A DNA stretch of 7,930 nucleotides from Dehalococcoidales bacterium (GTDB lineage: Bacteria; Chloroflexota; Dehalococcoidia; Dehalococcoidales; UBA3254), in contig JAQULX010000118.1 of assembly GCA_028718465.1 (NCBI GenBank), forward strand, positions 1 to 7,930, written 5' to 3'. The position numbers and the translations under genes were made by a program. The notes under the pieces are model-generated. The model was not told where the DNA came from and did not search any database. It worked only from the letters and a program-made list of their open reading frames with translations. Positions 1 to 5,190 of this stretch are shown here, piece by piece (position 1 is the stretch's first letter; each line of letters starts with the position of its first letter).

Positions 1-491
1 GGGTCCTGCACTATTAGATCGGCGTAAGCCCTGTTGAGCGCCCATGTGTCGGAACCCACACCCGGCAATTCACCCACTGTCGCCAGGGGGAGTTTTCCGG
101 GTTCGGCGAAGGTCCTCAGGTAGGCCATGTTGGCAATATTGGTTTGCACTGCATTTACTAGCTCGGTGCCTTTGGCCAGGGTTTCCGACCAGTAGATTTC
201 GAACTTGACCTGTCCCTGGGTGCGTTCTTCCAGTATCTTCGCCATTTCGGTGGCTATTAATGTTATGCCTAATCCGGGTGGAGGACCGGTAGTGGTCGGA
301 GCCAGCCGTATTGTTATGGCTTTACCTGTTGACGATATCGGAGTGGTGGCCTGAGTTGAGGTGACGGGTTCCGGGGCAGTAGTGGTGGGTGCGGGGGCGG
401 CTGTGGTGGTTGCTGGAGAAGATGAGCAGCCTCCCAGGATTAGAGCCGAAACCATGATAACTGCTGCCAGGACCAGTAGATGCTTCTTCAT
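1..491 (-). CDS. TRAP-type (DctP-like) substrate-binding lipoprotein, 3' end beyond window
   Basis: Reading the complement from the ATG at 491-489 gives 163 residues before the window edge. Residues 1-21 are a lipoprotein signal peptide (MKKH, a hydrophobic stretch, then LGGC), so Cys22 should be lipidated and the mature protein anchored outside the membrane. Residues 23 to about 56 are a flexible Ser/Thr/Pro/Ala linker. From about residue 58 (AITIRLAP) the sequence resembles the first lobe of DctP/TAXI-like TRAP solute receptors: EMAKILEERTQGQVKFEIYWSE, then a GTELVNAVQTNIANMAY stretch. Such proteins capture organic acids for a DctQ/DctM permease, which would lie off the left edge. The start is backed by a strong AAGGAGG at 504-498. 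It is divergent from the two-component operon. The ligand cannot be told. The TRAP family is fairly secure; an ABC-type periplasmic protein is the less likely alternative. Confidence 0.82.
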   Translation of the reverse strand, partial: MKKHLLVLAAVIMVSALILGGCSSSPATTTAAPAPTTTAPEPVTSTQATTPISSTGKAITIRLAPTTTGPPPGLGITLIATEMAKILEERTQGQVKFEIYWSETLAKGTELVNAVQTNIANMAYLRTFAEPGKLPLATVGELPGVGSDTWALNRAYADLIVQD

Positions 492-497
492 CGATTT

Positions 498-504
498 CCT
501 CCTT
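498..504 (-). promoter_or_regulatory. Ribosome-binding site of the TRAP lipoprotein gene
   Basis: The complement reads AAGGAGG, six bases before the ATG at 491-489. This near-perfect Shine-Dalgarno fixes the start of the lipoprotein and agrees with the signal peptide beginning there. Confidence 0.85.
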
Positions 505-616
505 AAAATTTTATTATCTGTTTCTAGTCAGAGCATTATTTATCGTGTTGCCGGAGGATTTGTATTAGAAGTTGATGAAAAGTGATTTGGAGCGCCGTAT
601 ATGTTTATCAATTATG

Positions 617-625
617 TGTTATAAT
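617..625 (+). promoter_or_regulatory. Rightward extended -10 element (possible distal kinase promoter)
   Basis: TGTTATAAT is a perfect extended -10 box (TG, one base, TATAAT). No good -35 lies at the usual distance, which extended -10 promoters can tolerate. A start near 632 would give a leader of about 295 nt to the kinase gene and would place the 22-bp-period elements just downstream of the start, where a bound protein could repress. It overlaps the -10 of the leftward promoter almost base for base, so only one of the two may be real. Confidence 0.4.
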
Positions 626-649
626 AGTGCTCTAAATACCTATTAACAA
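621..649 (-). promoter_or_regulatory. Leftward promoter for the TRAP lipoprotein
   Basis: On the complement, TTGTTA (649-644; 4 of 6 matches to TTGACA) and TATTAT (626-621; 5 of 6 matches to TATAAT) are separated by exactly 17 bases. Transcription would start near 614, giving a leader of about 120 nt to the ATG at 491. The -35 box directly abuts the first of the 22-bp-period elements, which suggests an activated promoter. The prediction is from sequence only. Confidence 0.55.
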
Positions 650-710
650 TCGGTAGACTGGTTGATTCCTGTCATCCGGATGGTTGATTTATTTCATCCG
701 GATGGTTGAT
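650..710. repeat. Three tandem operator-like elements, 22-bp period
   Basis: Copies at 672-688 and 694-710 are identical over 17 bases (TCATCCGGATGGTTGAT). Each contains the perfect 10-bp palindrome CATCCGGATG (673-682 and 695-704). A degenerate third copy at 650-666 keeps only the TC start and the TGGTTGAT end, in the same register. The 22-bp period is about two DNA helical turns, so proteins bound at each copy would lie on the same face. Copy centres lie about 41, 63 and 85 bases upstream of the predicted leftward start. This is typical of cooperative transcription-factor sites; the adjacent NarL-family regulator is the obvious but unproven candidate ligand. Confidence 0.7.
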
Positions 711-819
711 AATTACATTGGTCCCCTTCATTTCTGGCTGGTACGCATATTTTCACTGTCGTCCAGCGAGATCATAACGCAAGAGCATCAATAAGAGGGG
801 TGAATTTATTAGCGCTGTT

Positions 820-867
820 AAACCGAAATGTCATAATTCTGAAGCTAAAAGTCTGACATTTAGTTTT
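820..867. promoter_or_regulatory. Imperfect inverted repeat with 14-nt arms upstream of the kinase gene
   Basis: The arms at 820-833 and 854-867 match at 12 of 14 positions as reverse complements. They include a perfect inner 8-bp AAATGTCA (826-833) and TGACATTT (854-861), separated by 20 bases. The dyad centre (843.5) lies about 64 bases upstream of the start expected from the -10 box at 896-901, a usual activator distance. It could bind a dimeric or paired regulator as DNA, or fold as a hairpin in a transcript started near 632. Its sequence is unrelated to the 22-bp elements. Confidence 0.5.
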
Positions 868-871
868 GCGG

Positions 872-901
872 TTGCTGTAATAAATAAGTTGCAATTATAA
901 T
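872..901 (+). promoter_or_regulatory. Proximal promoter candidate for the histidine kinase operon
   Basis: A perfect TATAAT at 896-901 is preceded, with an 18-base spacer, by TTGCTG at 872-877 (only 3 of 6 matches to TTGACA). A start near 908 would leave a very short leader of about 20-30 nt before the kinase start. The weak -35 and the inverted repeat just upstream would suit an activator-dependent promoter. Confidence 0.45.
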
Positions 902-926
902 GACCATTTACGAATAGTACTGCGGG

Positions 927-3113
927 GTGCAAACTTTGGAGGCATTACGCTGGATTAAATTTAAACCCAGATTAAGCATCACCTATAAAATCCTGGTTTA
1001 TTTTCTTGCTTTGCTTTTATTCTCGCTTGTTCTTACAGGTTACTTTACCAACAGGACCGTTGACGAAATAGGGCGTGTTGCAAAGGAGAACAATAGCTAC
1101 CTGGCTCTAAATATTACGGACAGCAGTATTAATGCCCTGGAACTGGTCGGTAAAAACGCAGTCATTAACCAGGCTGGAGAAGTAGCCAACCAGGTTAAAA
1201 ATTATCTGGATTCATATTATGATAGCAAGTTAGACGTGGAAACCCTCAAACAGGATGTTTTTTTAGCCAGGATTGCTTCCCAATCCTTCGGGTCCACCGG
1301 AATAACCACTGTTTACCTTGAGAGGCAGCTTTCGGTAACTGACAGTATTGTGGCGCTTTTTGATGTCGTCCCGGTTTCCGAGGGTATAACAATCCAAGAC
1401 TTCCGGGACCTGAATTTATCCTGGATATCAATGGCCATCATTGATGGCAATTTTACAGGATATTACCAATGGGAGATGCCCGACGGTAATATTGTATCGA
1501 AATTTATTTCGATTGTAACCCTGGACGGAAACGGTTATCTGGGACCTGTTAGTGATGAATACTTCATTTTAGATACCGACGGCAGGCTATTAATAGTGGC
1601 TACCATGAATACGGAGGAGCTTTTATCCCCGGCGAAGGCCATGCAATCCGATATAGATTGGGCCAGTATGCAGGTTCAATCCGAAATAGCCCGGCAGCAT
1701 GAACAAATGCAGATATTTAATATCGGTATATTGGCCTTAATAATTCTGATTTCCTGCATTATAGCTTTTTTATTATCCAAAACTATTACAAAACCCGTTA
1801 TAGCTTTAACTGAAAGCGCCAGGGTAATAGCCAGAGGCAATTTCAACCAGAGAGTAAATATAAAAACCGGTGATGAACTGGATGAACTGGCTGATCAATT
1901 TAACAAGATGGCCGTATCCCTTGATAGCTTCTATAACGATCTGGAATCCAAAGTGATCGAAAAAACCCGCATCGAACAACGCCGTTCAGAGCAACTCAGG
2001 ACTGTGAATGAGATAGGGAGACAGATCAGTTCGATTCTGAGTATAGACAAGCTCTTACCTTATGTTATTAAAAGCTTGAGTAACAACTTCCATTACCATA
2101 ACGTCAGGATCTACGCCGTTGACCCGGAAAACGGTGAAATCCGGCAGCAGGCCGGTACCGGACAGGATACAGTAGTATTTCCGGTGGATGCGACCATAGA
2201 AAATATACCCAGACTGGCCTTCCGGGCTTATCAAGCAGGCAAGCCGGTATCGGTCCGGGATTTCAGTCTGGAGAAATCCTGCCGGCCCGAAAGCGCTGAA
2301 ATCAGATCGGCAGTCGCTGTACCGATCGTGATGGGTAAATCGAAACTGGGCGTCATTGAAGTGCACAGTGTGGAGGCAAATGCTTTCGACGACATCGATT
2401 TGTTTACTATTCAGACTTTAGCCGATCAAATCGCGGTGGCCATTACTAACGTTCATCTGTATCATGAAACACGGGATCTGGCAGTTGTCGAGGAGCGCAA
2501 CCGTCTGGCCAGGGAAATTCATGATACTTTAACTCAAGGTTTTGCCGGAATTGTTCTTCAGTTGGAAGCGGCTGAACAGTCACTTTATGATGATATCAAA
2601 CAGGCTCAGGTGCATCTGGACCGGGCCAGGTCATTAGCCCGGGAGAATCTTAATGAAGCCAGACGCTCGGTTTGGGATTTACATCCCCGGACATCTCCCC
2701 AGAATCCGGTCATTGAAGACCTGCGGAAAATCATCACCGATTTCATCCGCAACACCGGTATCCGCGTAAATTTCAATGTTTCTGACGGCCAGCGTCCTTT
2801 ATCTTCCGAAATAAGCGGGGCATTGGTAAGAATCTGTAAAGAAGCCTTAACCAATGTGGCGAAGTATTCTAAAGCTCAAAAAGTCAATATAAAACTGATA
2901 TTTACCAACAACAAAATAGAATTAAGCATTAGTGACGACGGCATCGGATTTGATACCGGTCAGACAAAAAGCGATGCCTTCGGTTTGATCAGTATGCGAG
3001 AACGCAGTCAGGTCCTTGGCGGCGAATTCATCGTCCATAGTGAAAAAGGGCATGGTACCACGGTAATGGCAAGTATACCCATCAAAGGAGGCCGGAGCAA
3101 TGGAAAAAATTAG
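927..3113 (+). CDS. Membrane sensor histidine kinase, Cache-HAMP-GAF-HisKA_3-HATPase (NarL-type partner)
   Basis: The 728-residue protein has two membrane segments (about 21-39 and 263-284) flanking a sensor of about 220 residues outside the cell. That sensor resembles Cache domains: a VANQVKNYL helix, SFGSTGITTVY, a GYYQWEMPDG motif and an ILDTDGRLL strand near the end. Inside follow a HAMP domain (about 285-337), a coiled coil (about 338-362), a GAF domain (about 363-512), the HisKA_3 dimerization helix with phosphoacceptor His532 in EIHDTLTQG, and an ATPase domain (N-box EALTN 639-643; DDGIGFD 670-676; GHGTT 708-712). It should autophosphorylate on a small extracellular signal and pass phosphate to the regulator encoded by the overlapping next gene. 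The start is uncertain: GTG 927 has no proper Shine-Dalgarno, TTG 936 has only GCGGGG upstream, and a GGAGG (938-942) lies inside with no normal in-frame start after it. The family call is firm; the ligand is unknown. Confidence 0.93.
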   Translation: MQTLEALRWIKFKPRLSITYKILVYFLALLLFSLVLTGYFTNRTVDEIGRVAKENNSYLALNITDSSINALELVGKNAVINQAGEVANQVKNYLDSYYDSKLDVETLKQDVFLARIASQSFGSTGITTVYLERQLSVTDSIVALFDVVPVSEGITIQDFRDLNLSWISMAIIDGNFTGYYQWEMPDGNIVSKFISIVTLDGNGYLGPVSDEYFILDTDGRLLIVATMNTEELLSPAKAMQSDIDWASMQVQSEIARQHEQMQIFNIGILALIILISCIIAFLLSKTITKPVIALTESARVIARGNFNQRVNIKTGDELDELADQFNKMAVSLDSFYNDLESKVIEKTRIEQRRSEQLRTVNEIGRQISSILSIDKLLPYVIKSLSNNFHYHNVRIYAVDPENGEIRQQAGTGQDTVVFPVDATIENIPRLAFRAYQAGKPVSVRDFSLEKSCRPESAEIRSAVAVPIVMGKSKLGVIEVHSVEANAFDDIDLFTIQTLADQIAVAITNVHLYHETRDLAVVEERNRLAREIHDTLTQGFAGIVLQLEAAEQSLYDDIKQAQVHLDRARSLARENLNEARRSVWDLHPRTSPQNPVIEDLRKIITDFIRNTGIRVNFNVSDGQRPLSSEISGALVRICKEALTNVAKYSKAQKVNIKLIFTNNKIELSISDDGIGFDTGQTKSDAFGLISMRERSQVLGGEFIVHSEKGHGTTVMASIPIKGGRSNGKN
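3084..3091 (+). promoter_or_regulatory. Ribosome-binding site of the response regulator, inside the kinase gene
   Basis: AAAGGAGG lies eight bases before the ATG at 3100 and within the last codons of the kinase gene. The two genes overlap by 14 bases, so the regulator is probably translated in tandem with its kinase. Confidence 0.85.
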
Positions 3114-3744
3114 AATTCTTATTGCCGACGATCATCCGGTAGTCAGAGAGGGGCTTTCCAGTATGTTGAATAAGCAGCCGGATTTCCAGGTCGTGGGGGA
3201 GGCGGAAAATGGGCAGGATGCGATCGATCAGGCTCTAAAACTTAAACCGGATGTGGTCCTGCTGGATTTGAGAATGCCGGTGGTTGACGGCGTTGAAGCA
3301 ATGAGAAAGATTAAGGAACAAGATCAAGATATAAAATATGTGGTTTTAACGACATATGATAGTGATGAGTATATCTTTCAGGGTATTGAGGCAGGCGCTA
3401 CCGCTTATCTGCTAAAAGATTCTCCCAGAGAGGAATTATTCAAGGCTATCAGATCGGTAATGCAGGGCGAATCCCTGATTCAACCCTCCATAGCTTCGAA
3501 GGTCCTGGATCGGTTCGTCAAGATATCTCGTGAAATCCGGGAACCCTCCGGATTTTCCAACCGTGAAATCGAGGTCATGGGACTTATGGCAAAAGGATTA
3601 TCCAATAAAGATATCGCGGATAGCCTTTTTTTGAGCGAAAGTACGGTCAAAACTCACATTCAAAACATCTTTCACAGATTAAAAGTAAAGGATCGCACAG
3701 AAGCTGTCATGGTAGCCATTAAAAAAGGCCTCATCGCGCCGTGA
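3100..3744 (+). CDS. NarL/FixJ-family response regulator
   Basis: This 214-residue protein has the standard length for the family. The receiver domain (about 3-120) has the acidic pair Asp10-Asp11, phosphoacceptor Asp56 in LLDLRMP, Thr84 in VVLTTYD and Lys106 in YLLKDS, so all switch residues are present. A linker leads to a LuxR-type helix-turn-helix (about 150-210) with SNREIEVMGLMAKGLSNKDIA and the recognition helix around SESTVKTHIQNI. It should be phosphorylated by the kinase encoded upstream, dimerize and bind DNA. The 14-base overlap and the HisKA_3 type of the kinase make the pairing near certain. Candidate targets are the 22-bp-period elements at 650-710 and the dyad at 820-867 in the upstream divergent region. 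This is inference from position only. No clear intrinsic terminator follows the gene. Confidence 0.95.
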   Translation: MEKIRILIADDHPVVREGLSSMLNKQPDFQVVGEAENGQDAIDQALKLKPDVVLLDLRMPVVDGVEAMRKIKEQDQDIKYVVLTTYDSDEYIFQGIEAGATAYLLKDSPREELFKAIRSVMQGESLIQPSIASKVLDRFVKISREIREPSGFSNREIEVMGLMAKGLSNKDIADSLFLSESTVKTHIQNIFHRLKVKDRTEAVMVAIKKGLIAP

Positions 3745-4107
3745 GACAACCCATTCATAATTTACCCGCAGCCGGCGCCATAGCCTCCCGGGACATATCT
3801 CCGCCTGAATATCAGCGCACCACAATACTATTTATGGAACAAAATAAATGCCTGTTTAATGCATCCCTTCCCCGGGCTTCGCTCCGCCGTATTCTCCTGT
3901 CACCCCAATGGAGCCTCACTCCCTATCTTCTGAGGCGGCGAAGGGTCTCAGGATGGGGGTATCTAACGTATAGTATGGACCCTTCCCACCCTGGGATACT
4001 TCAGCCTGCCCTACCCAGGCCCCCGGCATAGCACCGTATTTTTGCAGAATCTTCTTGCGCTATATTTATAACATCCGGTTGAACACTGTCTACACCGATC
4101 CATTGTC
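3745..4107. other. Intergenic region with GC-rich nested inverted repeats, no convincing gene
   Basis: No credible coding signal was found between the regulator and the argF promoter. The first ~110 bases look like ordinary spacer. From about 3862 to 4024 the DNA turns GC-rich and is packed with short inverted repeats: ACCCC 3902-3906 with GGGGT 3956-3960, GCCTCA 3913-3918 with TGAGGC 3931-3936, CTGAG 3930-3934 with CTCAG 3947-3951, CCTGGG 3990-3995 with CCCAGG 4014-4019, and GCCTG 4004-4008 with CAGGC 4016-4020. Several are mutually exclusive. No run of T follows, so they do not form a standard terminator. A dispersed palindromic repeat of the REP type is a reasonable guess. Confidence 0.5.
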
Positions 4108-4125
4108 TGGTATAATAATTATTAT
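4108..4125 (+). promoter_or_regulatory. argF promoter: extended -10 inside a perfect 14-bp palindrome
   Basis: TGGTATAAT (4108-4116) is a perfect extended -10 box. The -35 region is poor. The last five bases of the box belong to the perfect palindrome ATAATAATTATTAT (4112-4125), which covers the expected melting region and start site near 4123. The leader to the argF TTG would be about 85 nt. An arginine repressor (ArgR) half-site is also AT-rich and palindromic, but the TGAAT/ATTCA letters of the classical ARG box are missing, so an ArgR operator is only a suggestion. Confidence 0.5.
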
Positions 4126-4197
4126 GTAAATTCTGGTTGCTAAACTCGAGCTATACTGTTACTATTTAAGTTTGTTGGATATTTTATAACCTGACAC

Positions 4198-4205
4198 AGG
4201 AGGAG
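4198..4205 (+). promoter_or_regulatory. Ribosome-binding site deciding the TTG start of argF
   Basis: AGGAGGAG sits three to five bases before TTG 4209-4211. No ATG or GTG in frame lies at a usable distance, and the conserved protein starts right after, so TTG is the best start. Confidence 0.85.
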
Positions 4206-4208
4206 AAG

Positions 4209-5150
4209 TTGAAAGGCAAGGACTTGTTATCGATAACAGATTTAAGCAGTGAAGAGGTCCATATCCTTCTCGCTGATGCTGAGGAGATGAAGATTGATAA
4301 ATGGTCGTCTCTTCTGGAGAGGAAGATTCTGGCCCTGGTCTTTGAGAAACCTTCCCTCCGCACACGGGTCAGTTTTGAGGTAGCTATGAGACAGCTTGGC
4401 GGCTACACGATTTATCTTTCTCCCGCCGAGGTAGGCCTGGGCAAGCGAGAGCCGCCCCGTGATGCGGCCAATGTGCTTTCTCGCTATGTGGATGTCATCG
4501 CCGCCAGGACTTTCTCGCACGAGACCGTGGCAGAACTGGGCAAATACGCCGGCGTGCCTGTTATCAATGCTCTGGATGACCTGGAACATCCCTGTCAAGC
4601 CCTGGCTGATCTCCTGACGGTCCAGGAGAAGAAGGGAGAACTGAAGGGATTGAGAGTGGCCTATATCGGCGACGGCAACAACGTGGCCAACAGCCTGATG
4701 CTGGCCTGCGCTATGATGGGCATCAATTTCAACATCGCCGCTCCCGAAGGCTACATGGTCTCTGAAAACATGCTGACCTCCGCCAGGGCGCTTGCCGCCG
4801 GTTCCGGAGCGGAGGTAATGACCTTCACAAAACCGCTTGAAGCGGTTGACGGTGCGGATGTGGTCTATACAGATGTCTGGACCAGCATGGGACAGGAAGA
4901 AGAATCCGAAAAAAGGCGTCAGATATTCTCCGATTACCGGATAACGGAAGAACTGATTAACCACGCCAAAGAGGATGTTATTTTCATGCATCCCCTGCCG
5001 GCCCATCACGGCGAAGAAGTGGACGGGAATATCCTGTACTCACCGTATTCGGTGGTCTTCGACCAGGCCGAGAACCGTATGCACGTCCAGAAAGCTCTGC
5101 TGGCAGAGATGCTGGGAGGGCTGGATATCCTCCTGCGAAGACACAAATAG
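4209..5150 (+). CDS. argF: Ornithine carbamoyltransferase
   Basis: This cytosolic enzyme of arginine synthesis joins carbamoyl phosphate to ornithine to give citrulline. At 313 residues it has the usual length. The carbamoyl-phosphate site shows Lys47-Pro48-Ser49-Leu50-Arg51-Thr52-Arg53 (a variant of STRTR), HPCQ at 127-130 and Arg290. The ornithine side shows GDGNNVANS (154-162) and DVWTSMGQE (222-230), the SMG loop that separates this enzyme from aspartate carbamoyltransferase. The usual HCLP motif reads HPLP (261-264), so the Cys that normally lies near ornithine is Pro262. Translation starts at TTG. No other arg gene is nearby. The gene has its own promoter and lies 37 bases before der. 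A catabolic role, or a related transcarbamylase with another amine substrate, cannot be excluded given the Cys change, but biosynthetic ArgF is most likely. Confidence 0.92.
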   Translation: MKGKDLLSITDLSSEEVHILLADAEEMKIDKWSSLLERKILALVFEKPSLRTRVSFEVAMRQLGGYTIYLSPAEVGLGKREPPRDAANVLSRYVDVIAARTFSHETVAELGKYAGVPVINALDDLEHPCQALADLLTVQEKKGELKGLRVAYIGDGNNVANSLMLACAMMGINFNIAAPEGYMVSENMLTSARALAAGSGAEVMTFTKPLEAVDGADVVYTDVWTSMGQEEESEKRRQIFSDYRITEELINHAKEDVIFMHPLPAHHGEEVDGNILYSPYSVVFDQAENRMHVQKALLAEMLGGLDILLRRHK

Positions 5151-5162
5151 AAAAATAAAAGC

Positions 5163-5190
5163 AAAGGTCAAAAAGACCTTTTGAAAGGTG
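5163..5190 (+). promoter_or_regulatory. Overlapping alternative hairpins at the der ribosome-binding site
   Basis: AAAGGTC (5163-5169) pairs perfectly with GACCTTT (5175-5181) over an AAAAA loop. ACCTTT (5176-5181), part of that second arm, can instead pair with AAAGGT (5184-5189), which is the only good ribosome-binding sequence for der. The two hairpins cannot form together: the first frees the site and the second hides it. The first also resembles a weak terminator, but its T run is only four bases. Both stems are short, so a regulatory role is a hypothesis. Confidence 0.4.

Noticed and set aside
361..585. Rightward open frame of 74 codons
   Set aside because: It is antisense to the lipoprotein signal peptide and linker; its Gly/Ala/Val repeats are the complement of the Thr/Pro/Ala linker, and it runs into the promoter region.
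650..710. Short CRISPR-like array
   Set aside because: The 22-bp units are directly tandem with no distinct spacers, and there are no cas genes; operator sites fit better.
3741..4031. Rightward open frame of 96 codons whose GTG overlaps the regulator stop (GTGA)
   Set aside because: The translation is Pro/Arg/Ser-rich without domain-like character, no good ribosome site precedes GTG 3741 or ATG 3834, and it crosses the GC-rich inverted-repeat block. Conservation in relatives would be needed to revive it.
4072..4078. Extra copy of the CATCCGG half-site upstream of argF
   Set aside because: Only seven bases match and the other half of the palindrome is lost; the same kind of match also occurs by chance within coding sequence (3133).
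4242..5009. Leftward open frame of 255 codons across argF
   Set aside because: It is the antisense shadow of a well-supported enzyme gene; its His/Gly/Arg-rich translation shows no motif.
5163..5182. Intrinsic terminator between argF and der
   Set aside because: The 7-bp stem is followed by only four T before the next ribosome-binding site, too weak to call as a terminator.
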